Shown here one piece after another: positions 6,036 to 13,217 of a stretch of 16,990 bases of DNA (the stretch's first letter is position 1; every line of letters begins with the position of its first letter). The notes beneath the pieces were generated by a model. The model saw only the letters and a list, made by a program, of their open reading frames with translations, had not been told where the DNA came from and ran no database searches. Source of the DNA: CAZJGG01 sp964545475 (GTDB lineage: Bacteria; Bacillota; Clostridia; Lachnospirales; JAISER01); the NCBI GenBank assembly GCA_964545475.1, contig CAZJGG010000063.1:1-16990 (forward strand). The letters run 5' to 3'. A program made the position numbers and the translations under genes.

Positions 6036-7763
6036 ATGTTAAAGCATTTTATTTTTAAATTAAATTACATACTCATGATATTAATAATACTAATAGGTTG
6101 TTCTGCTCCTGCTATTAATGATAAAAAGATTTACAATAAAGTGTTAACTGCAAATGCGTTGCATGATATTAAAACTTCTAGAATTGATTTGTCTATTTTA
6201 TCAGATGGTACTGATTTCAATGACATATATCTGGCATATTCAAAAGAGAATGCGTATTTCGCTTCATATGAAGATAATTCTTTATTAATTAATAAAGTTT
6301 CATATTCAGACTATGAAGTAGACACAATTTACAAAAATACCAAAGATATATCATCTAAAACTCCTCCTATTATAACCTACTCTGAAGTTATTAACGATTC
6401 ATTAGTAATTGGAGAGGCATATCATTTAGAAAAAGGCTTTTCATTTATTTTAAGAGAAATAGATTTAAAGTATTTTGAAGCAAAAGTATTATATGAAAAA
6501 TTTGTAAGCAAACTACCTTATATATCTGAAACAGGTTCTAATGTTTTTATTAACTATGAAACATGGGAAGAAGACAAACGATTAAGCACTTTGGATATGA
6601 TTAATTTAAATACAGGAATTAGCGAAAATATTGCTTCAAAAGAGGCGAAAATATCAGCGGATGGATTGCTTTTTGGTGAACTCATTGTGTATGCCGGAGG
6701 GTTAGATGAAAACGGGGTTTATTATCAAGTATTAGAATTGAATGGCGAGACTATTGAGGAATCAAAAATACAATGGGCGTATTATTATAACATACAAGAC
6801 AAATTAAATGAGGGGAAGTTTGAATTAGAACAAAAAGTTGTATTTTTAACCGGTAATAAAAATATTCTTATAACATCTGATTATTCTTTTGATGACCCAA
6901 ACGTTTTATCAGGTAAAATCCATACACTGAGTTTTAATGCAGATAAAATTAACCCTATAGAAACAAAAACCATAGATAATATTGCACCCGGAAATGATAT
7001 ATTGAACTGCAAACAAATTTCAGATAATTTAGTTTTTACTACTGCTTCTAGCATTTATACCTATAATATTAATAACGGATTACTCAACACATATTATTTT
7101 AAGGAAAGTGGTTCACGACTATATAGTAAAATTTCGTTTTCTGGAAATAATTTGGCTTTTATTGAAACTCAAAGTGAAAAAATAGCTTTAATTCTTATAC
7201 AATTTGATATCAGCATTGATCAGGTGTCAGAAAAATATACAGAACAGACGAGCACACAAATTGGGGATATAAACAAAGTAGAAAGTTTTTCAATAGATAA
7301 TCGCTCATTTGAAATTGAAACAGAGCCAGAAAATGAATATGAGGAAATTGTTTGCTATTGGTTTATTCAAAGCATTGCGGGGGCATTTGATAAAAAGCTT
7401 ATGTTAGTTGACCCCCAAAACAAAGAATTGAAAACGGATATTGAAAAAGAGAAGGAAGATTTTGAAAAAAATTTATATATAGTAAAATATATAATTAATG
7501 CTGTTGGTTTACTTAAAAAGCCTGAAATAGCTTTAATAGACGATTCTATGTTTCAACCTGAATCTATTGCTGAGAAGTATGGTCTGCATGATTTTGAGAT
7601 TGTAGAAGTAAAGTATTTTAAAAACTACTCTGATGATTATTATAATCTTTATCCAAGTAGTAGAAAAACAATTGAAACTACACAATTTATACAATATTTT
7701 TTAATTGGCTCAAAAGAAGAAAATGGCGAAAAATACATCTATACTTATTCAATGATTCAATAA
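6036..7763 (+). CDS. Predicted surface lipoprotein of unknown function
   Basis: A 575-residue secreted lipoprotein. The N-terminus has basic residues, a hydrophobic core and the lipobox LIGC ending at Cys22, so it should be anchored to the outer face of the membrane. Residues of about 40-410 are rich in short repeated beta-strand segments (for example IYLAYSKENAYFAS, NLVFTTASSIYTYN, NNLAFIETQSEKIALILI), suggesting a beta-propeller. The last 142 residues (434-575) begin with EEIVCYWFIQSIAGAFDKKLMLVDP and end in a strand-rich stretch, which resembles an NTF2-like fold. Both domain calls are inferences from pattern. I choose the ATG at 6036 because GGAGG lies 10 bases upstream and the signal peptide begins there; the in-frame ATG at 6003 would add 11 residues. 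The gene is visibly more AT-rich than the ribosomal genes that follow. No homologue is recognised. Confidence 0.75.
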   Translation: MLKHFIFKLNYILMILIILIGCSAPAINDKKIYNKVLTANALHDIKTSRIDLSILSDGTDFNDIYLAYSKENAYFASYEDNSLLINKVSYSDYEVDTIYKNTKDISSKTPPIITYSEVINDSLVIGEAYHLEKGFSFILREIDLKYFEAKVLYEKFVSKLPYISETGSNVFINYETWEEDKRLSTLDMINLNTGISENIASKEAKISADGLLFGELIVYAGGLDENGVYYQVLELNGETIEESKIQWAYYYNIQDKLNEGKFELEQKVVFLTGNKNILITSDYSFDDPNVLSGKIHTLSFNADKINPIETKTIDNIAPGNDILNCKQISDNLVFTTASSIYTYNINNGLLNTYYFKESGSRLYSKISFSGNNLAFIETQSEKIALILIQFDISIDQVSEKYTEQTSTQIGDINKVESFSIDNRSFEIETEPENEYEEIVCYWFIQSIAGAFDKKLMLVDPQNKELKTDIEKEKEDFEKNLYIVKYIINAVGLLKKPEIALIDDSMFQPESIAEKYGLHDFEIVEVKYFKNYSDDYYNLYPSSRKTIETTQFIQYFLIGSKEENGEKYIYTYSMIQ

Positions 7764-7798
7764 CTAATAAAATAATAAATGCTTATTTAAAATATTAG

Positions 7799-7827
7799 TT
7801 GAAACTTAAGAATTTATATGATATAAT
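7799..7827 (+). promoter_or_regulatory. Sigma-A promoter of rpmE
   Basis: TTGAAA (7799-7804), a 17-base spacer and TATAAT (7822-7827) face rpmE. The predicted start near 7834 leaves a leader of about 68 bases that carries two hairpins. Confidence 0.8.
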
Positions 7828-7839
7828 ACGCCGTATGCC

Positions 7840-7876
7840 AACAGACAATTCTGTTAGAGCACGCCAAAATGTGTGC
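7840..7876 (+). promoter_or_regulatory. Two-hairpin leader of rpmE, candidate L31 autoregulatory leader
   Basis: The first hairpin pairs AACAGA (7840-7845) with TCTGTT (7850-7855) around 4 bases. The second pairs GCACGC (7859-7864) with GTGTGC (7871-7876) around 6 bases, with one G-T pair. Both lie between the predicted start and the ribosome binding site AAAGGA (7889-7894). L31 leader RNAs are described in Firmicutes, where the protein is thought to bind its own mRNA. Whether this one matches that motif is inference, since I compared it only by position and shape. Confidence 0.5.
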
Positions 7877-7901
7877 AAATATTGTTTGAAAGGAAATTTG
7901 T

Positions 7902-8105
7902 ATGAGAGATCAAATTCATCCGGAATTTCATCAGGCGCATGTAAAATGCAACTGCGGAAATGAATTCGTAACAGGCTCTACAAAAAAGGAAATCCATGTG
8001 GAAGTTTGTTCCAAATGCCATCCTTTTTACACAGGCAGCCAGAAGCTTCTTATGGAAGCCGGCGGTAGAGTTGAAAAATTCAAAAAGAAATACAATATCG
8101 ATTAA
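7902..8105 (+). CDS. rpmE: 50S ribosomal protein L31, zinc-binding form
   Basis: A 67-residue large-subunit protein at the central protuberance, bridging to the small subunit. It begins MRDQIHPEFH, the L31 signature. The zinc ligands Cys16, Cys18, Cys36 and Cys39 are all present, so this is the zinc-containing (C+) type; under zinc shortage many bacteria replace it with a C- paralogue, none of which is seen here. HPFYTGSQ at 40-47 is the typical C-terminal motif. AAAGGA lies 7 bases before the ATG. It has its own promoter and leader. No convincing terminator separates it from the rplU leader, so read-through into that operon is likely. Confidence 0.96.
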   Translation: MRDQIHPEFHQAHVKCNCGNEFVTGSTKKEIHVEVCSKCHPFYTGSQKLLMEAGGRVEKFKKKYNID

Positions 8106-8144
8106 GATAATCGTATTTTTGTTGACTTTGAGGGTTAGCTATGT

Positions 8145-8236
8145 TAACCTTTCAATGTCCTTAACCGCACGAAGAGGCACCGCATTGGCGGTATAAGCTA
8201 AAGCGCCGAATTCGGCGAGTTCTATAACAGGAGGTG
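8145..8236 (+). promoter_or_regulatory. L21-type ribosomal protein leader
   Basis: The 136-base gap before rplU contains ordered structure resembling the L21 leader known from Firmicutes. A conserved-looking stretch, CTTAACCGCACGAAGAGGCA, begins at 8160. A hairpin ACCGC/GCGGT with loop ATTG lies at 8179-8192, followed by TATAAGCT, and the perfect palindrome CGCCGAATTCGGCG lies at 8204-8217. The ribosome binding site GGAGGTG (8230-8236) closes the region. Upstream, AGGGTTA (8131-8137) can pair with TAACCTT (8145-8151). Binding of L21 to such leaders to adjust its own operon is the family hypothesis. The match is from memory, not from a covariance search. Confidence 0.72.
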
Positions 8237-8241
8237 TTATA

Positions 8242-8553
8242 ATGTACGCAATTATTGAAACAGGTGGAAAGCAATACAAAGTTTCCGAAGGAGACGTTAT
8301 TAAAATTGAAAAGCTTGGCGTTGATGCAGAAACAACTTACAATTTTGAATGTGTAAACATGATTGTAGACGGCGAAAACGTTAAAGTTGGTGCTCCATTC
8401 GTTGCAGGCGCTGCTGTAAGCGCAACTGTTTTAGGCGATGGCAAACACAAAAAAGTTATCATCTACAAATATAAATCTAAAAAGACTTTCCATAAAAAAA
8501 GAGGTCATAGACAGCCGTTTACACAAGTTAGAATTGATAAAATTAGTGTATAA
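8242..8553 (+). CDS. rplU: 50S ribosomal protein L21
   Basis: A 103-residue rRNA-binding protein of the large subunit. It starts with the hallmark MYAIIETGGKQYKVSEGD, and the C-terminal half carries the L21 signature region KVIIYKYKSKKTFHKKRGHRQP (75-96), the basic segment that contacts 23S rRNA. Length is normal for the family. A strong GGAGGTG stands 5 bases before the ATG. It is the first gene of rplU-prp-rpmA, 2 bases before prp, and is probably controlled through the structured leader just upstream. Confidence 0.97.
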   Translation: MYAIIETGGKQYKVSEGDVIKIEKLGVDAETTYNFECVNMIVDGENVKVGAPFVAGAAVSATVLGDGKHKKVIIYKYKSKKTFHKKRGHRQPFTQVRIDKISV

Positions 8554-8555
8554 TA

Positions 8556-8867
8556 ATGATTGAAATTACTTTTTTTAGGAATAGTAACAATGAAATATAT
8601 GGCTTTAAAGCCTTTAACCACGGCGACACTATTGTTTGTGCAGCCGTTTCGGCGTTAACCCTTAATACGGTAAACGCTGTGGAAGCTTTCTGCAATTGCG
8701 ATTTTACTTGTGATTACGAAGAAAGCGGCGGTTTTTTAAGCTTTACTGTTAAAGACATAAAAAATGAGAAACATTGCCATGATGCAAGTCTTTTGCTAAA
8801 TACTCTTGAACTTGGCATTAAATCGATTTCTGAAGAATATGAAGACGAAGTCTTAATTAAGGATTAG
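8556..8867 (+). CDS. prp: Prp-family ribosomal-processing cysteine protease, with an altered catalytic loop
   Basis: A 103-residue homologue of Prp (YsxB), the protease that trims the N-terminal extension of L27 in Firmicutes; its place between rplU and rpmA is the family's usual one. The nucleophile block IVCAAVSAL is intact, with Cys28, followed by NTVNAVEAF and ESGGFLSF (57-64). Oddly, the region before it reads GFKAFNHGDTIVC. Typical members have GHAxxAxxGxDIVC, with the catalytic His 12 residues before the Cys and an Asp 3 before it. Here about six residues covering GHA are missing, His22 is only 6 before Cys28, and Thr25 occupies the Asp position. It may be inactive, or His22 and Asp24 may substitute. 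The gene starts 2 bases after rplU, with no clear ribosome binding site of its own, so translation is probably coupled. Confidence 0.88.
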   Translation: MIEITFFRNSNNEIYGFKAFNHGDTIVCAAVSALTLNTVNAVEAFCNCDFTCDYEESGGFLSFTVKDIKNEKHCHDASLLLNTLELGIKSISEEYEDEVLIKD

Positions 8868-8880
8868 GAGGTGCATTCCT

Positions 8881-9165
8881 ATGTTAAAATTAAACCTGCA
8901 ATTTTTTGCTCACAAAAAAGGTGTTGGTTCAACCAAGAACGGCAGAGACTCTGAGGCTAAGCGTTTGGGTTGCAAACGTGCAGACGGTCAAGTAGTTCGT
9001 GCCGGCAACATTTTGTATACACAAAGAGGAACTAAAATTCACCCGGGCATAAACGTTGGCAGAGGCTCTAACGATAGCCTTTTCGCCCTTGTAGACGGTC
9101 GAGTGCGTTATGAAAGAAAAGGCAGAGACAAAAAACAAGTTTCTGTTTATCCAATTGCTGAATAA
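8881..9165 (+). CDS. rpmA: 50S ribosomal protein L27
   Basis: A 94-residue protein whose N-terminus reaches toward the peptidyl-transferase centre. It begins MLKLNLQFFAHKKG, carrying the extra nine or so residues found in Firmicutes that Prp must remove before L27 can function. The L27 body follows: GSTKNGRDSEAKRLGCKRADGQ at 16-37, and the beta-barrel region AGNILYTQRGTKIHPG at 41-56. AGGAGGTG (8866-8873) lies 7 bases before the ATG and overlaps the prp stop codon, tightly linking the two genes. A 13-bp hairpin follows 9 bases after the stop. Confidence 0.97.
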   Translation: MLKLNLQFFAHKKGVGSTKNGRDSEAKRLGCKRADGQVVRAGNILYTQRGTKIHPGINVGRGSNDSLFALVDGRVRYERKGRDKKQVSVYPIAE

Positions 9166-9174
9166 TTTTTTAAA

Positions 9175-9203
9175 AAAGGGGTTACTCGTTGAGTAACCCC
9201 TTT
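9175..9203. terminator. 13-bp hairpin after rpmA, terminator-like on both strands
   Basis: AAAGGGGTTACTC (9175-9187) pairs perfectly with GAGTAACCCCTTT (9191-9203) around a 3-base loop. On the plus strand the T-run is only 3 before AAAT, so termination after rpmA may be partial. On the minus strand six T residues follow, a better terminator that would stop antisense transcription entering rpmA. It separates the ribosomal cluster from the glycosyltransferase gene. Confidence 0.75.
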
Positions 9204-9218
9204 AAATACAGGTGGAAT

Positions 9219-10586
9219 ATGCGAAAAAAGACTTTTGAACACGTAAGTATAATAGCAATTATAGTTTGGGCTGTTATAACTTCTGGGTATTTTCTTTTAT
9301 TTAATTGGATTTTAAAACAACATTTCGACTTCGGACTAAAGCCATTTTTTTGGTCTTTTCTTTCGTTTGTTTTTTTTTCTGTTGGGGTTTTAAAATGTAT
9401 TCCGGTTGTTGAAAAAGAATTGAAGCTAGAAAAAACTAAAATTAATACCGATACTGATTTTTTTATTGCGCTTTGCCTTTTTTTATGGATTTTTTTAATA
9501 AACAGCGTTTTTATTTTAATGGCATTAAAAAAATATTGGGAATATGATTTCATTCAAGGTCTAAACTTTTTTTACAGAAACCATACAGACAGCCCCCATT
9601 ATTTTGATATTGCAGAATCTTGGTATCAAAACACTAGTAATGACAGAAAATTCGATATAGTCTTTTTTCCGCTTTTTCCTATGCTTATGCGCATTATTAG
9701 CCAAGTATTACGAGTTAAAAACCTGCCTTTAATTTCAATCGTTTTAAATTCTATTTTTTCATTTGCAGCCGGAATAAGTTTTTATAAGCTTGCAAAAATT
9801 TACATTCCAAGAGAACAAGCAAGAAATGCTCTTAAATATTTATTTATTATGCCTCCGGCATTTTTCTTTTTTTGGCCTATGACCGAAAGCTTGTTTTTAC
9901 TGCTGACTGTTTTATTTTTTTATTTTCTTAGCAAAAAAGACTATATCTTTGTTATTTTAATAGCATTTTTGGCTTCTCTTACAAGAAGCCAGGGCATTTT
10001 GCTTTTTGCCCCGTCAGCTTTTTCCTTTATAGCAGATTTAAGAAACGCTTACTTAAAACGAAGTTATAACATAAAAGAGCATGTTTTATCTTTTTTGGCA
10101 ATTGTTGCTCCTTTAGCTGGGTTTTTAATTTATCTTTCTGTAAATAATAAAGTATACGGCAATCCGTTTCAATTTTTAATATTTCAGAAAGACCACTGGA
10201 ATCAAAGGCTTGACTTTTTCTGGAACACCGCAAAATATATTCCTGAATATATTAGCAGCAGATTTTTTGAAGACAATACAAGAGAGATTAATGCCTTGTT
10301 TATACCGGTTTTTATTAGCTTTTGGGCAACTCTTGGGTTAATTTGCTATGGGGTTAAAAAGCTTCCTTTTGTGCAAACCCTTTACTCTTTTGGTTATTTC
10401 TTAATGAGCTTCGGCGCAACGTGGTTATTAAGCGGCCCAAGATATGCAACTGTATTATTTCCGTTATTTATATCTCTTTCTTTTTTAACAAAAAATAAAA
10501 AATTTGATTATATACTAACATTTATTTTAATTTTATGTTATTTTATATATATGGATATGTTTTTAAAAAGCTATCCCGTTTATTAG
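9219..10586 (+). CDS. GT-C membrane glycosyltransferase, PIG-V/mannosyltransferase family
   Basis: A 455-residue polytopic membrane protein with roughly ten hydrophobic segments. PIG-V-type enzymes use lipid-phosphate sugar donors and transfer mannose on the outer side of the membrane. The family pattern is visible: an acidic, aromatic segment TDSPHYFDIAESWY at 123-136 in the first large external loop, FFPLFPMLMR at 149-158, FFFWPMTESLFLLL at 216-229 and LTRSQGILL at 254-262. The donor and acceptor cannot be read from sequence; cell-wall glycopolymers or glycolipids are plausible. I take the ATG at 9219, preceded by AGGTG at the right distance. A TTG at 9189 in the same frame lies inside the hairpin and is rejected. 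Its position between rpmA and obg is unusual. Confidence 0.8.
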   Translation: MRKKTFEHVSIIAIIVWAVITSGYFLLFNWILKQHFDFGLKPFFWSFLSFVFFSVGVLKCIPVVEKELKLEKTKINTDTDFFIALCLFLWIFLINSVFILMALKKYWEYDFIQGLNFFYRNHTDSPHYFDIAESWYQNTSNDRKFDIVFFPLFPMLMRIISQVLRVKNLPLISIVLNSIFSFAAGISFYKLAKIYIPREQARNALKYLFIMPPAFFFFWPMTESLFLLLTVLFFYFLSKKDYIFVILIAFLASLTRSQGILLFAPSAFSFIADLRNAYLKRSYNIKEHVLSFLAIVAPLAGFLIYLSVNNKVYGNPFQFLIFQKDHWNQRLDFFWNTAKYIPEYISSRFFEDNTREINALFIPVFISFWATLGLICYGVKKLPFVQTLYSFGYFLMSFGATWLLSGPRYATVLFPLFISLSFLTKNKKFDYILTFILILCYFIYMDMFLKSYPVY

Positions 10587-10628
10587 AGCCTATATCTTTT
10601 TTATGGCTCTTAGATAAGGAATGATAAT

Positions 10629-11906
10629 ATGTTTATAGACAGAACAAATATTCACATAAAAGGCGGTAACGGCGGCAACGGCTGTGTTTCGTTTTACAGA
10701 GCCAAATATATTACTCACGGCGGCCCGGATGGCGGCGACGGCGGTAAAGGCGGCGATATTATTTTCATTGCCGACAAAAATATTACTACCTTACAGGATT
10801 TCCGCTATAAGCGCACCTTTAAAGCCCAAAGCGGAGAAGACGGAGGCAAGCGCAACTGCTCCGGCAAAGATGCGGAAAACATTTATATTAAAGTGCCTGT
10901 TGGTACTCTTATTAAAGAAAAAAATTCGGATAAAGTCATGGCGGATATGGTTAATGACGGCGAGGAAGTAATACTTATAAAAGGCGGAAAAGGCGGCCGT
11001 GGTAATCAGCATTTTGCAACGCCAACGAGACAAGCCCCACGCTACTGCGAGCAAGGCAAACAATCTAAAGAATACGACGTTGTTTTGGAACTAAAGCTTT
11101 TAGCAGATGTTGGTATTATTGGTTTTCCTAACGTTGGGAAGTCAACATTTTTATCAATGGCTACAAACGCAAACCCTAAAATTGCCAATTACCATTTTAC
11201 TACTCTTACGCCTAATTTAGGAGTTGCATACAGCAAATGGGGCACATCATTTGTCCTTGCGGATATTCCCGGTCTTATTGAAGGGGCAAGCGAGGGCGCA
11301 GGACTTGGACATTTCTTTTTGCGCCACATCGAAAGAACAAAAGTCTTAATTCATATGGTAGATGCTTCCGGCGTAGAAGGGCTTGACCCCATTGAAGCCA
11401 TTGAAAAAATAAATTCCGAGCTTAAAGCTTATAACGAAAGACTTTTGGAGCTTCCTCAAATAATTGCTGCAAACAAAATGGATTTGCCCGAAGCGGAAGA
11501 AAACTTAAAACGGATTAAGGAAAAGTATGAACCCAACGGAACGCTTGTTTTTGCCCTTTCCGCCGCTACAAACGAGGGTATCGACGACATTTTGCACGCA
11601 TGTGCGGAAATTCTTAAAAACGAGCCTAAAACAATTGTTTTTGAAGCGGATTATGAAGAATTTGACGAAGTTGAGATAGAAGAAAAGCCTTTCACAATTA
11701 CAAAAGATGATGACAATTATTATAGCGTTTATGGCGAGGGAATCGCTAAAATGCTTGGCAGAACAAATATTGAAACTGAAAAAGGTTTTGCATTTTTCCA
11801 AAAATATTTAAAAGACAAAGGTATTATTGAGGAATTAATATCTATAGGCTTGCAAGACGGCGACACTGTAAAAGTTTGTGATTTAGAATTTGATTATTAT
11901 GATTAA
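10629..11906 (+). CDS. obg: GTPase Obg (ObgE/CgtA)
   Basis: A 425-residue essential GTPase that helps mature the 50S subunit and links ribosome assembly to growth state. The glycine-rich OBG fold covers about 1-158 (GGNGGNG at 12-18, GGPDGGDGGKGGD at 31-43, GGKGGRGN at 119-126). The G domain has G1 GFPNVGKST at 165-173, TTLTPNLG at 191-198, G3 DIPG at 212-215, G4 NKMD at 282-285 and G5 SAA at 311-313. A C-terminal OCT domain occupies about 345-425. Length is standard. AAGGA lies about 10 bases before the ATG. It normally follows rpmA directly in Firmicutes; here the membrane glycosyltransferase intervenes. cinA begins 32 bases downstream on the same strand. Confidence 0.97.
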   Translation: MFIDRTNIHIKGGNGGNGCVSFYRAKYITHGGPDGGDGGKGGDIIFIADKNITTLQDFRYKRTFKAQSGEDGGKRNCSGKDAENIYIKVPVGTLIKEKNSDKVMADMVNDGEEVILIKGGKGGRGNQHFATPTRQAPRYCEQGKQSKEYDVVLELKLLADVGIIGFPNVGKSTFLSMATNANPKIANYHFTTLTPNLGVAYSKWGTSFVLADIPGLIEGASEGAGLGHFFLRHIERTKVLIHMVDASGVEGLDPIEAIEKINSELKAYNERLLELPQIIAANKMDLPEAEENLKRIKEKYEPNGTLVFALSAATNEGIDDILHACAEILKNEPKTIVFEADYEEFDEVEIEEKPFTITKDDDNYYSVYGEGIAKMLGRTNIETEKGFAFFQKYLKDKGIIEELISIGLQDGDTVKVCDLEFDYYD

Positions 11907-11938
11907 TTAACCACTGAATATTGGATTGGAGATAGAAT

Positions 11939-13183
11939 ATGAACGCCGAAATTTTAGCTATCGGAACTGAGCTTTTGCTTGGAGATATTTTAAACACAAA
12001 CGCCCAATATCTTTCAAAGCAGCTTGCTTCTTTGGGCATTTCAGTTTTTTATCAAACAGTTGTTGGTGATAACCCAGAAAGAGTTGTAAATGCTTTTAAC
12101 CTTGCTTTTAGCAGAGCGGATATAGTTATAACTACTGGAGGCTTAGGCCCCACCAAAGACGATTTATCTAAAGAAATGGCAGCAAAATATTTTAACAAAA
12201 AACTTGTGTTAAGCGAAAAATGGCTTAAACATATGACAGAATATATGGAAAAGCAAGGCTTTACAGTTACTGAAAACAACAAAAAACAAGCTCTTGTAAT
12301 TGAAGACAGCCAAATTATGGAAAACGAAGTTGGTACAGCCCCCGGAACAATTTTAGAATCCGACGGAAAAATATTAATTATGTTTCCCGGGCCTCCTTTT
12401 GAAATGCACCCAATGTTTGAAAAATGTGCTATGCCATTTTTAAAAGAAAAAACTAAGTTAACTTTTGTTTCAAAAACTCTTCGAGTTTGCGGCGTAGGAG
12501 AAAGCATGGCAGAAGATATGCTTAAAGAATTAATTGATAACCAAACTAACCCTACTATTGCCCCTTATGCTAAAACATCGGAGGTTCATTTCAGAGTTAC
12601 TTCCAGCGCAAAAAGCGAGGAAGAAGCCCAAGACTTGATGAAACCTGTTGTTGACAAAATTTACAAAATACTGGGTAGCAATATTTATGGAGAAGATGAT
12701 CAATCTCTTGAAGAAACTGTTGTTAAAATTTTAGCTGAAAAAGGGTTAAAAATTGCTTGTGCGGAATCTTGTACAGGAGGGCTTTTAACAGCAACCCTTG
12801 TTAACGTGCCCGACGTTTCTAACGTGCTTGTTGAAAGCGTTGTAACATATAGTAATGAAGCTAAAATTAACAGAATTAACGTTTCAAAAGAAACTCTTGA
12901 AAAATTTGGAGCAGTTAGCAAAGAAACAGCAGAAGAAATGGCTAAAGGAGTTTGTGAAATTTCCGGGGCTGATGTTGGAGTTTCTATAACAGGAATAGCC
13001 GGTCCTTCCGGGGGAAGCGATGAAAAGCCAGTTGGGCTTGTTCATATAGCTGTTTATTATAATAATAAATTTTATTCTAAACAAATACGGATTCTTGGTG
13101 ACAGACAAAAAGTGCGTAATCGAACTGTGGTTATAACACTTGACTTTATAAGAAGAATATTGTTAAATATAGATGAATTGTAA
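11939..13183 (+). CDS. cinA: CinA: competence/damage-inducible protein with NMN deamidase domain
   Basis: A full-length, two-domain 414-residue cytoplasmic protein. Residues 1-170 form the molybdopterin-binding-like domain, with TTGGLGPTKDD at 65-75 and MFPGPP at 148-153. In this family that domain can hydrolyse ADP-ribose-type nucleotides. Residues 255-412 form the nicotinamide-mononucleotide deamidase domain, with AESCTGG at 275-281, TYSNEAK at 303-309, GAVS at 324-327 and GIAGPSGG at 352-359. It recycles NMN from DNA ligase to nicotinate mononucleotide. GGAG lies 7 bases before the ATG. It is followed 34 bases later by recA, the classic cinA-recA arrangement of Gram-positive bacteria. Confidence 0.96.
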   Translation: MNAEILAIGTELLLGDILNTNAQYLSKQLASLGISVFYQTVVGDNPERVVNAFNLAFSRADIVITTGGLGPTKDDLSKEMAAKYFNKKLVLSEKWLKHMTEYMEKQGFTVTENNKKQALVIEDSQIMENEVGTAPGTILESDGKILIMFPGPPFEMHPMFEKCAMPFLKEKTKLTFVSKTLRVCGVGESMAEDMLKELIDNQTNPTIAPYAKTSEVHFRVTSSAKSEEEAQDLMKPVVDKIYKILGSNIYGEDDQSLEETVVKILAEKGLKIACAESCTGGLLTATLVNVPDVSNVLVESVVTYSNEAKINRINVSKETLEKFGAVSKETAEEMAKGVCEISGADVGVSITGIAGPSGGSDEKPVGLVHIAVYYNNKFYSKQIRILGDRQKVRNRTVVITLDFIRRILLNIDEL

Positions 13184-13217
13184 TTTACATTATTAAGATA
13201 CGAAAATAGGTGTAATT

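Noticed and set aside
8122..8150. Possible promoter TTGACT - 17 - TAACCT with a TG extension before rplU
   Set aside because: The -10 is poor, and a start near 8157 would cut off one arm of the upstream leader stem; transcription from the rpmE promoter is a simpler explanation.
9189..9218. Upstream TTG start for the glycosyltransferase
   Set aside because: It lies inside the loop and right arm of the 13-bp hairpin and has no ribosome binding site; the ATG at 9219 has AGGTG at normal spacing.
9182..9553. A 123-residue minus-strand open frame over the rpmA hairpin and glycosyltransferase start
   Set aside because: It is Lys/Phe-rich low-complexity sequence mirroring a T-rich membrane-protein gene, with no start signal.
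10585..10610. AGAGCC/GGCTCT hairpin between the glycosyltransferase gene and obg as a terminator
   Set aside because: The stem is only 6 bp with a 14-base loop and no T-run follows, so it does not look like a terminator.
12052..12507. A 151-residue minus-strand open frame inside cinA
   Set aside because: It is antisense to well-conserved cinA coding sequence, has no ribosome binding site or recognisable domain, and is best explained as a shadow frame.
13184..13217. SOS (LexA/DinR) box before recA
   Set aside because: No GAAC-N4-GTTC-like sequence is present in the 34-base gap or just upstream.
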